Shown here piece by piece: positions 8,619-17,727 of a stretch of DNA of 64,000 nucleotides. The notes under the pieces were generated by a model, which was not told where the DNA came from, searched no databases, and was given only the letters and a program-made list of their open reading frames with translations. Within the stretch, counting starts at the first letter, position 1. Each line of letters begins with the position of its first letter. The translations under genes and the position numbers were made by a program. Source of the DNA: Fluctibacter halophilus (GTDB lineage Bacteria; Pseudomonadota; Gammaproteobacteria; Enterobacterales; Alteromonadaceae); contig NZ_JAJEWP010000001.1 of NCBI RefSeq assembly GCF_020687825.1, positions 745,888 through 809,887 of the forward strand, written 5' to 3'.

Positions 8619-9710
8619 TTAAACATTGAAGCGGAAGTGGATCACGTCACCGTCTTTGACGATGTACTCTTTGCCTTCCAGTCGCCACTTACCGGCTTCC
8701 TTGGCACCGCTTTCGCCACCACAGGCGATGTAATCGTCAAAACCGACGATTTCAGCGCGGATAAATCCTTTTTCAAAATCGGTGTGTATTTTACCTGCTG
8801 CTTGTGGCGCAGTAGAGCCTTCGGGAAAGGTCCATGCGCGCACTTCTTTCACTCCGGCGGTAAAGTAAGTCTGCAGAGTCAGCAGGTTGTATCCGGCACG
8901 GATGACGCGGTTAAGTCCAGGTTCTTCAAGGCCGAGGTCCTGCATGAATTCCTGCTTTTCTTCCTCGTCCAACTGGGCGATTTCTGACTCAATTTCTGCG
9001 CACACGGCCACAACCACGGCATTTTCATCAGCCGCAATCGCTTTCACTTCATCGAGATAAGGGTTGTTTTCAAACCCGTCGTCATTGACGTTGGCGATGT
9101 ACATGGTGGGCTTCAGTGTCAGCATGTTCATGTAGCTGATGGCGGCAATCTCTTCTTTTTCGAGTTTCAGCGCGCGTAGCAGCAAGCCCTCGTCCAGGTG
9201 CGGTTTAATCTTTTCCAACACCTTCAATTCATATTTGGCATCCGCGTCACCACCTTTGGCCCGTTTACCGACACGGATCAGGGCTTTTTCAGTGGTTTCA
9301 AGATCGGCCAATGCCAACTCGGTGTTGATGACGTCAATGTCATCTTTTGGACTAACACGTCCGGCCACGTGCACAATGTTGTCATTTTCAAAACAACGCA
9401 CCACATGCCCGATGGCATCTGTCTCACGGATATTGGCGAGGAACTTATTGCCCAGACCTTCACCCTTCGATGCGCCAGCGACCAGACCCGCGATATCAAC
9501 GAATTCCATTGTCGTGGGGATAACGCGCTGGGGATTTACGATCGCCGCAAGTTGATCCAGGCGGGGATCGGGCACGGGTACGACACCGGTATTGGGCTCA
9601 ATGGTACAAAACGGGAAATTGGCGGCTTCGATGCCCGCCTGCGTCAGTGCGTTGAACAGGGTAGACTTGCCTACATTCGGCAGCCCAACAATGCCACATT
9701 TGAACCCCAT
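8619..9710 (-). CDS. ychF: Ribosome-binding ATPase YchF
   Basis: A 363-aa Obg-related P-loop ATPase (OLA1/YchF) that binds ribosomes and acts in stress responses; it prefers ATP over GTP. Walker [10 protein letters not shown] lies at residues 9-17, [17 protein letters not shown] is the switch/G3 region (DIAGLV), and the C-terminal TGS-like domain is seen in [36 protein letters not shown]. Full length for the family (363). It is the last gene of rplY-pth-ychF, a common gammaproteobacterial order. Confidence 0.97.
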   Translation of the reverse strand: MGFKCGIVGLPNVGKSTLFNALTQAGIEAANFPFCTIEPNTGVVPVPDPRLDQLAAIVNPQRVIPTTMEFVDIAGLVAGASKGEGLGNKFLANIRETDAIGHVVRCFENDNIVHVAGRVSPKDDIDVINTELALADLETTEKALIRVGKRAKGGDADAKYELKVLEKIKPHLDEGLLLRALKLEKEEIAAISYMNMLTLKPTMYIANVNDDGFENNPYLDEVKAIAADENAVVVAVCAEIESEIAQLDEEEKQEFMQDLGLEEPGLNRVIRAGYNLLTLQTYFTAGVKEVRAWTFPEGSTAPQAAGKIHTDFEKGFIRAEIVGFDDYIACGGESGAKEAGKWRLEGKEYIVKDGDVIHFRFNV

Positions 9711-9741
9711 GGTGTGTCCTCTTACTGTGTAGTGGCCGACA

Positions 9742-10329
9742 TTACTGGTCGGCAGTAAAACTGTGCAGTCGATTCATCGCGCGTTTGAGATCGTCTTTCA
9801 GTAGTATCTCGGTGCAGCGGATGGCTTCATCGATTGCAGCATCCATTTTTTGTTGCTCATCGGCTGGCGCTTTCCCCAGTACGTGCCCGGTAACGCGGCT
9901 TTTATGGCCTGGATGACCAATACCAATGCGCAATCTTAAAAACTGTTTGTTATTGCCCAGACTGCTGACAATATCACGTATGCCATTCTGACTGGCACTG
10001 CCACCGACTTTAAATTTTGCAACGCCTGGCGGTAAATCCAGCTCATCGTAGGCGACGAGGATCTGTTCCGGGTCGATGCGATAGAAATTGCACAAGGCTG
10101 CCACTGACTGGCCGCTTTTATTCATGTACGTGGTCGGTATGAGCAGACGGATATCATGGCCACACCAGGTAACTCTGCCGGTGTAACCGAAAAACTTGTT
10201 TTCTAGCTTGAGGGGGCAATGGAGGGTCGAGGCGATGCGCTCGACAAACCAGCTACCGGCATTGTGCCGGGTATGCTGGTATTCGGGGCCTGGATTTCCC
10301 AGGCCCACGATAAGCTTCGGTGCAGACAA
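9742..10329 (-). CDS. pth: Peptidyl-tRNA hydrolase
   Basis: A 195-aa bacterial Pth that releases peptides from peptidyl-tRNA dropped by stalled ribosomes. [17 protein letters not shown] at the N-terminus contains the catalytic His of the family (H in RHNAG region: TRHN), and [17 protein letters not shown] and GIGHPG follow in order. Six bases after rplY, 31 bases before ychF; same transcript. Confidence 0.97.
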   Translation of the reverse strand: MSAPKLIVGLGNPGPEYQHTRHNAGSWFVERIASTLHCPLKLENKFFGYTGRVTWCGHDIRLLIPTTYMNKSGQSVAALCNFYRIDPEQILVAYDELDLPPGVAKFKVGGSASQNGIRDIVSSLGNNKQFLRLRIGIGHPGHKSRVTGHVLGKAPADEQQKMDAAIDEAIRCTEILLKDDLKRAMNRLHSFTADQ

Positions 10330-10334
10330 GCAAC

Positions 10335-10979
10335 TTATTCCTCAGTTGCTTCTTCATCACCTTCGGCACTTGCGTCTGCATCATCTGCAGTTGCGCCTTT
10401 TGCTTTCTTGATGGTAACAACCGCCAGGTCGTGCTCTTCGCCTTTAGCCAGCTCAAGCAGGGTAACACCCTTAGGTACAACCAGCTCAGACAAGTGAACA
10501 GTTTGACCCATTGCAACATCAGCCAGATCCACTTCGATGAACTCAGGCAGATCTTTAGGCAAGCAGCTGACTTCTACATCATTGATGTGGTGCTCGGCGT
10601 GACCGCCTTCAGTCTTGATAGCAGCAGCTTTGTCTTCATTGATGAAGTGCAGAGGCACGTTAGTGTGAACTGCAGACTTGGCATCAACGCGCAGGAAGTC
10701 CATGTGCGTTACTTTTGGCTTGTAAGGGTGGCGTTGCATGTCTTTCAACAGTGCTTCCACTTTCTTGCCGCCAATGTTCAGGGTCAGAACGTGAGAGTAA
10801 AACGCTTCGAATTCCTGTGCCTGGATCACTTTGTTGTGTTCCAGCGTCAGTGCTACCGGCTCTTTGCCAGCGCCGTACAGGATAGCAGGTACTTTGTCAG
10901 CATGACGCAGGCGGCGGCTCGCACCTTTCCCCAGGTCAGTACGGACTTCTGCATCCAAGGTAAAAATCGCTTCAGACAT
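10335..10979 (-). CDS. rplY: 50S ribosomal protein L25 (CTC form)
   Basis: A 214-aa L25/CTC protein that binds 5S rRNA. The N-terminal L25 domain (about 1-95) includes [24 protein letters not shown], and the C-terminal CTC extension ends in an acidic tail ([16 protein letters not shown]), as in Pseudomonas-type long L25. A GGAG site precedes the ATG. A strong promoter lies about 105 bp upstream. First gene of the rplY-pth-ychF operon. Confidence 0.95.
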   Translation of the reverse strand: MSEAIFTLDAEVRTDLGKGASRRLRHADKVPAILYGAGKEPVALTLEHNKVIQAQEFEAFYSHVLTLNIGGKKVEALLKDMQRHPYKPKVTHMDFLRVDAKSAVHTNVPLHFINEDKAAAIKTEGGHAEHHINDVEVSCLPKDLPEFIEVDLADVAMGQTVHLSELVVPKGVTLLELAKGEEHDLAVVTIKKAKGATADDADASAEGDEEATEE

Positions 10980-11081
10980 GGTGTATAAACTCCAATAAAA
11001 ATAAGTGTGTGCAGATTTTCGCGACCAAAAACCTGCTCGTTCGCACAGACGAATCTGCGCCTCCCCGAAAAAGGGCGGCGA

Positions 11082-11110
11082 ATTCTAACATTGAGGGGGG
11101 TGTTTCACAA
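11082..11110 (-). promoter_or_regulatory. Promoter of rplY-pth-ychF
   Basis: On the minus strand TTGTGA (11105-11110), a 17-bp spacer and TAGAAT (11082-11087), followed by a GC-rich discriminator (TCGCCGCCC). The leader of about 100 nt can fold into a GC-rich hairpin. Confidence 0.75.
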
Positions 11111-11149
11111 GCACATTGACCGCTCAGGATGAACGCTGATGCGCGGATG

Positions 11150-11178
11150 CCCACACGCGGGCTGAACCCGCGGGTGGG
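11150..11178 (-). terminator. GC-rich hairpin after smpB, no T tract
   Basis: CCCACACGCGGG and CCCGCGGGTGGG form an eleven-pair stem with one mismatch and a five-base loop, directly after the smpB stop. No T run follows on the minus strand, so it may protect the mRNA end or assist Rho rather than act as a classic terminator. Confidence 0.5.
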
Positions 11179-11179
11179 A

Positions 11180-11656
11180 TCAGGCTTTATGTTTCATCAC
11201 CCGTTCTTTCTGACGGGCCCAATCGCGGTCTTTCACCGCATCCCGTTTGTCATGCGCTTGCTTACCTTTGGCGAGGTATATTTCCACTTTGACCCAGCAC
11301 TTTTTCCAATACATTGCAGTGGCAACGATGGAGTAGCCCTGACGTTCCCGGGCGCCGATCAGTTTGTCCAGCTCCCGTTTATTGAGCAGCAGTTTACGGT
11401 TGCGCTCTGGATCGCAAACCACATGGGATGAGGCCTGATTCAACGGGCTGATACGGCTTCCCATCAGGTACGCTTCACCCTGATGGATGATCACGTAACT
11501 GTCGGTAATGTTGGCTTTGCCCGCTCGGATGCTTTTTACTTCCCAGCCCTGCAATTCGACACCTGCCTCAAACTTGTCCATTAATTGGTAGTCGTGGCGG
11601 GCCTTCTTGTTGAGCGCGATGGTATTGCTGACGGGTTTTGACTTCTTCTTGTTCAT
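11180..11656 (-). CDS. smpB: tmRNA-binding protein SmpB
   Basis: A 158-aa SsrA-binding protein needed for trans-translation, which rescues stalled ribosomes. The N-terminus [23 protein letters not shown] aligns with E. coli SmpB residue for residue in pattern, followed by [24 protein letters not shown] and the basic tail [15 protein letters not shown]. The start is therefore secure. A TATACT -10 box lies only eight bases before the ATG and no ribosome site is seen, suggesting a leaderless message. No ssrA (tmRNA) gene was found next to it. Confidence 0.96.
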   Translation of the reverse strand: MNKKKSKPVSNTIALNKKARHDYQLMDKFEAGVELQGWEVKSIRAGKANITDSYVIIHQGEAYLMGSRISPLNQASSHVVCDPERNRKLLLNKRELDKLIGARERQGYSIVATAMYWKKCWVKVEIYLAKGKQAHDKRDAVKDRDWARQKERVMKHKA

Positions 11657-11664
11657 GGCGGCGT

Positions 11665-11692
11665 AGTATACCAGTGATTTTTAATTTGTCTT
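11665..11692 (-). promoter_or_regulatory. Promoter of smpB, abutting the start codon
   Basis: TATACT (11665-11670) preceded by AAGACA (11687-11692) with a 16-bp spacer on the minus strand. Predicted initiation is about 1-3 nt before the smpB ATG. Confidence 0.55.
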
Positions 11693-11802
11693 TAGGGGGC
11701 TGAAAAATCTGTGTTGTGCAGACATTATTCCCGTTATGGACGATTGTGCTACACTGCCCAGCTTATATTTTCGATGGCTTTGTGTGTGTAGAAGGAGACA
11801 TG

Positions 11803-12234
11803 ATGCCGCAAATCAATCGCCATGCGTTGGTCGCGTTCAGTGCAGAATCCATGTTTGATTTGGTCAATGATGTGAATGCCTATCCAGAGTTTTTGCCGGG
11901 CTGCACAGAAACCCGAATTTTACATCAGGACGAGGACCGTATGGAAGCATCAATGCTGGTCTCTAAGGCGGGTGTCAGGCAGTGGTTTACCACACGTAAC
12001 GCATTGTCTCGCCCGCAACGCATCGAGATGCAATTGGTCGAGGGGCCTTTTACGCATTTACGCGGCGGCTGGACATTCACTGCATTGGCTGAAGATGCGT
12101 GCAAGATTGAATTGCAGCTGGATTTTGCCTTTTCCAGTAAACTGGCTGAACTGGCGTTTGGTAAAGTGTTTAAGACCCTGGCGGCAAATATGGTCAACGC
12201 GTTTACCCAGCGGGCGAAAGAGGTGTACCTGTGA
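11803..12234 (+). CDS. ratA: Ribosome association toxin RatA / START-like protein
   Basis: A 143-aa polyketide-cyclase/START-fold protein (RatA, YfjG; COQ10-like). In E. coli RatA binds 50S subunits and blocks 70S formation; homologues bind ubiquinone. The pattern is typical: [24 protein letters not shown] near residues 10-34, and the C-terminal helix [29 protein letters not shown]. The second of two adjacent ATGs (11803) has AGGAG five bases away. Overlaps rnfH by four bases (GTGA). Confidence 0.92.
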   Translation: MPQINRHALVAFSAESMFDLVNDVNAYPEFLPGCTETRILHQDEDRMEASMLVSKAGVRQWFTTRNALSRPQRIEMQLVEGPFTHLRGGWTFTALAEDACKIELQLDFAFSSKLAELAFGKVFKTLAANMVNAFTQRAKEVYL

Positions 12235-12557
12235 CGGACCAGCAGATTTCTGTGGAAGTGGCCTATGCCTTGCCGGACAAGCAGAGTTTGCTTACGGTGG
12301 TGGTTGAAAAGGGCTGCAGTGTTGAAGACGTGATCAAGGCGTCGGGTGTTTTGCGTCGCTACAAAGACATTGATTTGTCGGTCAATAAGGTGGGGATCTG
12401 GAACCGTACCTGTAAATTGTCCGACACACCAAAGGACGGTGATCGGATTGAAATTTACCGCCCACTGATCGCCGATCCCAAAGAAGTGCGTAAACGTCGG
12501 GCCGAAAAGGCCAAACAAGAAGGGCGCGCCAATAAAGTCACTGGCGGAAGGGTGTAA
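12231..12557 (+). CDS. rnfH: RnfH family protein (ubiquitin-like fold)
   Basis: A 108-aa UPF0125/RnfH protein, the usual partner of ratA, of unclear function. It shows [70 protein letters not shown], the last being the family signature with a basic tail. Starts at GTG 12231 within the ratA stop; its own stop overlaps the next ATG (TAATG), so three genes are translationally linked. Confidence 0.93.
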   Translation: MTDQQISVEVAYALPDKQSLLTVVVEKGCSVEDVIKASGVLRRYKDIDLSVNKVGIWNRTCKLSDTPKDGDRIEIYRPLIADPKEVRKRRAEKAKQEGRANKVTGGRV

Positions 12558-13075
12558 TGCTGCAGCGCCTGCTTAGTTTAGTTCTCATCGGCCTGAGTCT
12601 CAGCGCTTGTGTCAGCTCTGTGGCAACCCGCGACACGGCAGAAGGCAATACCGCTTTTACCCTTACGACGATAGCCAATGCTGCGCAGCAGTACTTTGAA
12701 CAGTATAAAAATCGCGACAATCTGGACGCCTTTATTGCCCACTATGCCGAGGATGCGCTATTGGAAGACATGGTGTATGGCCAACGTATTCAGGGCCGGC
12801 AGGCGCTTCGAAACTTTTACCGCTGGGATGACGGCAGTGTCAGATTGCTCAAGGACAAAACGCTGGTCATTGAGCAACAGATCGTTGACGGTAATACGGT
12901 CATCACCCGTGGTACCTTCTTGCCTTTCCAGTACCACGATCAACGCCTGGGGCCCTGGCGTTTTGTTATCTGGCAATCCTACAATCATCAGGGGTTGATT
13001 GTTCATCAGATGGATTGGATCAACTATACGCCGAAAGAGATGTTTTTAGGCGGAGATGATCTAAACAATCCGTGA
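12557..13075 (+). CDS. Lipoprotein with SnoaL/NTF2-like domain
   Basis: A 172-aa predicted lipoprotein. The signal [18 protein letters not shown] ends in a lipobox (LSAC), so Cys18 would be lipidated. Residues about 40-155 read as an NTF2/SnoaL-like cone fold (YFEQYKNRDNLDAFIAHYAEDALLEDMVYGQRIQGRQALRNFYRW is the helix-strand pattern with a typical 'GR..l..f' element). No catalytic set is obvious. The ATG overlaps the rnfH stop by one base. Role unknown; membership of the ratA-rnfH transcript is the main context. Confidence 0.7.
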   Translation: MLQRLLSLVLIGLSLSACVSSVATRDTAEGNTAFTLTTIANAAQQYFEQYKNRDNLDAFIAHYAEDALLEDMVYGQRIQGRQALRNFYRWDDGSVRLLKDKTLVIEQQIVDGNTVITRGTFLPFQYHDQRLGPWRFVIWQSYNHQGLIVHQMDWINYTPKEMFLGGDDLNNP

Positions 13076-13132
13076 TCATTGCTACACTCTAGGCTGTCGG
13101 ATGATGTTCGGTTTTAGTCCAAGAGAGCCCGA

Positions 13133-13642
13133 ATGAAAGTACCTATTATTCCTGCAGACGAAACCCAACGCTTAATGGAGTTGTACCAACTGGCGCTGTT
13201 GGATACTCCCCCTCAGGCCCGGTTTGATCAACTGACCCAGCGGGCAAGCGACTATTTTCAGACCCCGATGGCAGTGATTTCCCTGATTGATAAGGAACGA
13301 CAGTGGTTTTTGTCCAAACTCGGCATAGAAGGCACACAAACTCCCAGGGATGAAGCGTTCTGTGCGCACACCATCAATGAACAAAGCCATATGTATGTGC
13401 CGGATACCTGGCTAGACGAGCGTTTTGACGATCACCCGGCCGTGATAGATAAACCCCTTATTCGCAGTTATCTGGGTATCCCTTTGCGCGGCGCACAGGG
13501 ATACCCCGTTGGTTCGCTATGTGTGACAGACAAAGTGCCGCGGGTGTTTACCGACAGGGACATTGATGTGCTGAGGGGCATCGCCAACATGGTCGAAGCT
13601 GAATTTCGCCGCGGTGGCGCCCCACTGGAAACGTCAGACTAG
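13133..13642 (+). CDS. GAF domain protein
   Basis: A 169-aa protein that is almost entirely one GAF domain. ETQRLMELYQLALLDTPPQARFDQLTQRA leads into VISLIDKERQWFLSK, a conserved DEAFCAHTI and YLGIPLRGAQGYPVGSLCVTD. This is the layout of stand-alone or sensor-module GAF proteins that often precede a GGDEF or kinase domain, but no output domain follows here. A small ligand or partner protein is presumably bound. The TAG stop shares a CTAG with the convergent ppsR stop. Confidence 0.85.
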   Translation: MKVPIIPADETQRLMELYQLALLDTPPQARFDQLTQRASDYFQTPMAVISLIDKERQWFLSKLGIEGTQTPRDEAFCAHTINEQSHMYVPDTWLDERFDDHPAVIDKPLIRSYLGIPLRGAQGYPVGSLCVTDKVPRVFTDRDIDVLRGIANMVEAEFRRGGAPLETSD

Positions 13643-14454
13643 GCCCATTTACGCCGCTGCAGGCCTGTTGTGGCGATGATCTTTGCTGCCATTTCTTCAA
13701 TCGAAAACTGGGTACTGTTGAGAAAGGGGATCTTTTCCTTACGGTACAGGTTTTCCACTTCCCGCAACTCCATTCGACATTGCTGCAATGAGGCATAGCG
13801 GCTGTTGGCCCGTCGTTCCGAACGGATCTGGTGTAACCGTTCCGGCTTGATGGTCAGGCCGAATAGCTTGTGTTTGAAACGTCGCAATACCGGCGGCATT
13901 TTGAGAATGTCACCCATATCCTCTTCGGTGAACGGATAATTGGCAGCCTTGATACCGTACTGCAGTGCCAGATACAGGCTGGTGGGGGTTTTGCCGGAGC
14001 GGGATACACCGACCAGGATAATGTCTGCCTCATTGTAGTCTTTGAGGTTGGAACCATCGTCATTGGCCAGGGCATAGTTGACCGCGTCTATGCGAATATC
14101 ATAGGTTTTTTCGTGAATACTGTGGGTGCGGTGTTTTTCTGGTTTGGAGGGAACACCGAGGACTTTCTCAAGTGGCGCTACAAACTGGTCGAGGAAGTTG
14201 TAGTTGATCCCCACTGATTTGGCGATCACATTGCGCACTTCGGTATTCACGATGGTGTAAAACACTAAAGGGCGTTCTCCTGAGTCTTGAAAACTTTCAG
14301 ATATTTTTTGCAAGACCTCATGTGCGTGTTCTTCGGTTTCGACGAACGGCACGGTGACATGATTGAATTCAACCGTAAACAGAGACAGCAATGCATGGCC
14401 AAAAACCTCGGCGGTAATGGCGGTACCGTCTGAAATATAAAAAGCTGAGCGCAC
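13639..14454 (-). CDS. ppsR: PEP synthase regulatory protein PpsR (PSRP)
   Basis: A 271-aa bifunctional ADP-dependent kinase/phosphotransferase (DUF299) that inactivates PEP synthase by threonine phosphorylation and reactivates it by Pi-dependent dephosphorylation. The P-loop GVSRSGKTPTSLYLA lies near residues 150-165, and the N-terminus RSAFYISDGTAITAEVFGHALLS is the family pattern. Start GTG 14452-14454 with AAGGA seven bases upstream. It is divergent from its target gene ppsA, as in many gammaproteobacteria. Known as YdiA in E. coli. Confidence 0.95.
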   Translation of the reverse strand: MRSAFYISDGTAITAEVFGHALLSLFTVEFNHVTVPFVETEEHAHEVLQKISESFQDSGERPLVFYTIVNTEVRNVIAKSVGINYNFLDQFVAPLEKVLGVPSKPEKHRTHSIHEKTYDIRIDAVNYALANDDGSNLKDYNEADIILVGVSRSGKTPTSLYLALQYGIKAANYPFTEEDMGDILKMPPVLRRFKHKLFGLTIKPERLHQIRSERRANSRYASLQQCRMELREVENLYRKEKIPFLNSTQFSIEEMAAKIIATTGLQRRKWA

Positions 14455-14480
14455 AACAATTCCTTAACATTGGTGTAAAT

Positions 14481-14518
14481 TTATTACAGAAAGAAATAAA
14501 ATTTTACTTTCTTATTAC
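14481..14518. promoter_or_regulatory. Possible operator between ppsR and ppsA
   Basis: A perfect TAAAATTTTA palindrome (14497-14506) lies between two direct copies of TTATTAC (14481-14487 and 14512-14518), 31 bp apart, or about three helical turns. The region is A+T-rich and lies between the divergent genes. No known regulator site was recognised. Confidence 0.3.
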
Positions 14519-14668
14519 CAACATTCTAAAATTCCCCACGCAAAAAGCCAGCAGCAGAGACCAACTTTTCGACATGCTCATGCTGATGTGCTTTTCTTGC
14601 AAGACAATGTGTGATTTTCCGCTTGGATGGCGACACGTAAACCGAAATTCTTATTGGAGAGCTGGGCA

Positions 14669-17041
14669 GTGCAAGAATACGTAGTTTGGTACCAACAACT
14701 GGGCATGAATGATGTTGGTCGAGTAGGCGGCAAAAACGCATCGTTGGGTGAAATGATTTCTAATCTGGCCAACGCCGGTGTTCAGGTTCCCGGCGGTTTT
14801 GCAACCACCGCCAGTGCGTTTCATGAGTTTCTTGACCAGAGCGGGCTTGAAGCGCGCATCCATGAAGTCTTAGACAATCTGGATGTTGACGATGTCACTG
14901 CGCTGGCACAAGCTGGCGAGCAAATTCGCAACTGGATTATTGATACACCGTTCCAACCTGCATTGGAAGACGCCATTCGAAGCGCGTTTGACGAGTTGCA
15001 GGCGGATGCGGGTAATGAAGCGTCCTTCGCTGTTCGCTCTTCAGCAACTGCCGAAGACATGCCCGATGCTTCGTTTGCTGGTCAGCAAGAAACGTTTCTC
15101 AACGTGAAAGGCTACGAGGCGGTGCTGGTCGCCATCAAGCACGTGTTTGCCTCTCTGTTCAATGACCGAGCGATTTCCTACCGCGTTCACCAGGGCTACG
15201 ACCATAAAGGTGTGGCATTGTCTGCGGGTATTCAACGCATGGTGCGCAGTGACATGTCCTCTTCCGGGGTTATGTTCACCATCGACACCGAGTCAGGCTT
15301 CGAAGACGTTGTTTTCATTACCTCATCATACGGTTTGGGTGAAATGGTCGTGCAAGGTGCGGTCAACCCAGACGAGTTTTATGTGCACAAGCCAACACTG
15401 AACAAAGGTCTGCCTGCTATTGTACGTCGTAACCTGGGCAGTAAGCTGGTTAAGATGATCTACTCTGATGATCTGTCTCACGGCAAGCAGGTTGAGATTG
15501 TCGATGTCGACAAACAGGACAGCCATCAGTTTTCACTGACTGATTCTGAAGTCAGCGAGTTGGCCAAACAAGCACAAATCATTGAGCAGCACTACAAGCG
15601 TCCGATGGACATTGAGTGGGCTAAAGATGGACTGGATGGCAAGCTGTACATTGTTCAGGCTCGCCCTGAAACGGTGCGCAGTCGCGAAGACATGCAGGTG
15701 ATAGAGCGCTTCCAGCTTAAAGGCAGTGCCAAAGTGATCTGTGAAGGTCGGGCCATCGGTCACAAGATTGGCGCGGGTACCGCCAAAGTACTCGGTTCTA
15801 TCGACGAAATGAATAAAATCCAGCCGGGTGATGTGTTGGTAACCGACATGACTGACCCCGATTGGGAACCGATCATGAAAAAGGCTGCAGCGATTGTGAC
15901 CAATCGTGGCGGACGTACCTGTCACGCGGCCATCATTGCCCGTGAATTAGGTATTCCAGCAGTCGTAGGTTGCGGTGACGCCACCGAGACGCTTCAGACC
16001 GGTGATCAGGTCACCGTTTCTTGTGCCGAAGGTGATACCGGGTACATTTATGATGCCAACCTGGAATTCGATGTGGTGACCTCACGTATCGATTCCATGC
16101 CTGATCTGCCCATGAAAATTATGATGAACGTAGGTAACCCCGATCGTGCCTTCGATTTTGCCCGCTTGCCTCACGAAGGCGTTGGCCTGGCGCGTCTTGA
16201 GTTCATCATCAACCGAATGATCGGTGTTCACCCTAAAGCATTGCTGGATTTCGACAATCAGCCTGATGATTTGAAAGCTGAAATCAACGACATGATTGCC
16301 GGTTATGCGTCGCCGGTTGAGTTCTATATCGAGAAGCTGGTGGAAGGTATTTCGACCATTGGTGCGGCGTTCTCGCCCAAACGGGTGATTGTGCGGATGT
16401 CCGATTTCAAATCCAACGAATACTTCAACCTGGTTGGCGGGTATCAATATGAACCCGATGAAGAAAACCCGATGTTGGGCTTCCGTGGTGCCAGTCGCTA
16501 TATCTCTGAAGACTTCCGTGAGTGTTTCGCGTTGGAGTGTGAGGCGATCAAGCGGGTGCGCAACAACATGGGATTGACCAATGTAGAAATCATGATCCCC
16601 TTTGTTCGTACCCTTGAAGAAGGTCGTAAAGTGATTGAGCTGCTGGCCGAACAAGGGCTGGTACAGGGTGAAAATGGCCTCAAAGTCATCATGATGTGTG
16701 AGCTTCCGTCCAATGCCTTGTTGGCGGATGAGTTCCTCGACATTTTTGACGGTTTCTCCATCGGCTCCAACGACCTGACCCAGTTAACACTGGGACTGGA
16801 TCGGGACTCGGGTCTGATCGCACATTTGTTCGATGAGCGCGATGCTGCAGTGAAAAAACTGTTGGCAATGGCGATTCAAACGGCCAAGAAGCGTGGCAAA
16901 TATGTCGGTATCTGTGGTCAGGGGCCGTCGGATCACGAAGACCTGGCAGCCTGGTTGGTCGAGCAGGGTATCGACAGCGTGTCATTGAACCCTGACACCG
17001 TGGTTGAGACCTGGTTATATTTGAATGAAAAGCTCGGTTAA
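14669..17041 (+). CDS. ppsA: Phosphoenolpyruvate synthase (pyruvate, water dikinase)
   Basis: A 790-aa PEP synthase that converts pyruvate and ATP to PEP, AMP and Pi, for gluconeogenesis. Domains in order: N-terminal ATP-grasp nucleotide-binding ([15 protein letters not shown]), swivelling phosphohistidine domain with GGRTCHAAI (catalytic His419), and C-terminal PEP-binding barrel ending in [12 protein letters not shown] with the active-site Cys. The frame can be read from ATG 14627, but the family begins at [12 protein letters not shown], and GTG 14669 is preceded by GGAG. Length matches E. coli (792). Activity is expected to be controlled by the divergent ppsR product. Confidence 0.97.
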   Translation: MQEYVVWYQQLGMNDVGRVGGKNASLGEMISNLANAGVQVPGGFATTASAFHEFLDQSGLEARIHEVLDNLDVDDVTALAQAGEQIRNWIIDTPFQPALEDAIRSAFDELQADAGNEASFAVRSSATAEDMPDASFAGQQETFLNVKGYEAVLVAIKHVFASLFNDRAISYRVHQGYDHKGVALSAGIQRMVRSDMSSSGVMFTIDTESGFEDVVFITSSYGLGEMVVQGAVNPDEFYVHKPTLNKGLPAIVRRNLGSKLVKMIYSDDLSHGKQVEIVDVDKQDSHQFSLTDSEVSELAKQAQIIEQHYKRPMDIEWAKDGLDGKLYIVQARPETVRSREDMQVIERFQLKGSAKVICEGRAIGHKIGAGTAKVLGSIDEMNKIQPGDVLVTDMTDPDWEPIMKKAAAIVTNRGGRTCHAAIIARELGIPAVVGCGDATETLQTGDQVTVSCAEGDTGYIYDANLEFDVVTSRIDSMPDLPMKIMMNVGNPDRAFDFARLPHEGVGLARLEFIINRMIGVHPKALLDFDNQPDDLKAEINDMIAGYASPVEFYIEKLVEGISTIGAAFSPKRVIVRMSDFKSNEYFNLVGGYQYEPDEENPMLGFRGASRYISEDFRECFALECEAIKRVRNNMGLTNVEIMIPFVRTLEEGRKVIELLAEQGLVQGENGLKVIMMCELPSNALLADEFLDIFDGFSIGSNDLTQLTLGLDRDSGLIAHLFDERDAAVKKLLAMAIQTAKKRGKYVGICGQGPSDHEDLAAWLVEQGIDSVSLNPDTVVETWLYLNEKLG

Positions 17042-17061
17042 ACCTTGGGTAAGACACGAAT

Positions 17062-17090
17062 AAAAAGGCGGCTGTTAAGCCGCCTTTTTT
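17062..17090. terminator. Strong bidirectional terminator
   Basis: AAAAAGGCGGC and GCCGCCTTTTTT arms around a six-base loop. It serves ppsA on the plus strand and the DUF1203 gene on the minus strand. Confidence 0.92.
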
Positions 17091-17104
17091 GTGCCTGTCA
17101 GTTG

Positions 17105-17578
17105 TCAGGCGCGCTTTATTCCCGCCAGGTAGCAGCCGCGGGCGGCGTTGTGAACATGCAGGTAACGACATTGAGGTACGGCAAAAAGCTGCGCGATGGC
17201 TGCCTCGATGTCCTGGCCAGTGGTGAGTGATGCGTCGGTCATCATGTGATTGTTATCAAAACCGCGCACCGACAACGCTTCTCGGCGGCGTATCATGTCC
17301 GGTACTGCATCGACATCACAGACTCTCGCTTGTTGAGCGCTGGCGCGGACAAATACGCCATGACTGGCACGGTATGGACCTGCAACATCCTGATGAGTGA
17401 CATTTAACAGGTAGAGGGTTTCTCCCCGTTTGGCGTCCTGTAAACTGACCCGACAGGGGAAACCGACATCGGCATCGGCGGTCAGTGTGTGTACACCCAG
17501 TGCTGTGCGTTGATCGTTGGTCAGGGCTGGAAGGTGCGCAAAGGACTGCGCATCGAGCGGGTAGAAGCGGAATGGCAT
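17105..17578 (-). CDS. DUF1203 family protein
   Basis: A 157-aa DUF1203 protein of unknown function. The family pattern is visible: PCRVSLQDAKRGETLYLLNVTHQDVAGPYRASHGVFVRAS is the conserved core, followed by MIRRREALSVRGFDNNHMM and DIEAAIAQLF, and a C-terminal HVHNAARGCYLAGI. No signal peptide, so presumably cytoplasmic. A single-gene unit between the ppsA terminator and the Ada-like gene; an AAGGAG-like site lies before the ATG. Confidence 0.88.
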   Translation of the reverse strand: MPFRFYPLDAQSFAHLPALTNDQRTALGVHTLTADADVGFPCRVSLQDAKRGETLYLLNVTHQDVAGPYRASHGVFVRASAQQARVCDVDAVPDMIRRREALSVRGFDNNHMMTDASLTTGQDIEAAIAQLFAVPQCRYLHVHNAARGCYLAGIKRA

Positions 17579-17643
17579 TGGGATCTCCTTTTAAGGGCAA
17601 AAGGGGAGTGTCTAACGGTTGTAAAACAATCGCTGTCCGTTTA

Positions 17644-17671
17644 TTGCTTTTTTTAGCAACAACCGGATAGT
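17644..17671 (+). promoter_or_regulatory. Possible promoter of the AraC-alkyltransferase gene
   Basis: TTGCTT (17644-17649) and GATAGT (17666-17671), 16 bp apart, in an otherwise A+T-rich leader. Moderate match only. Confidence 0.3.
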
Positions 17672-17727
17672 CTGTCTGGATGATGTTGCTTAACCTAGCA
17701 CTGTCTTTTTACGTGAAAGAGAGAACC

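Noticed and set aside
10980-11180. ssrA (tmRNA) gene next to smpB
   Set aside because: No tRNA-like ends or tag reading frame were found in the interval; it holds the rplY promoter and leader.
17105-17230. Small plus-strand frame after ppsA
   Set aside because: It lies on the opposite strand of a DUF1203 gene and past the ppsA terminator; treated as a shadow.
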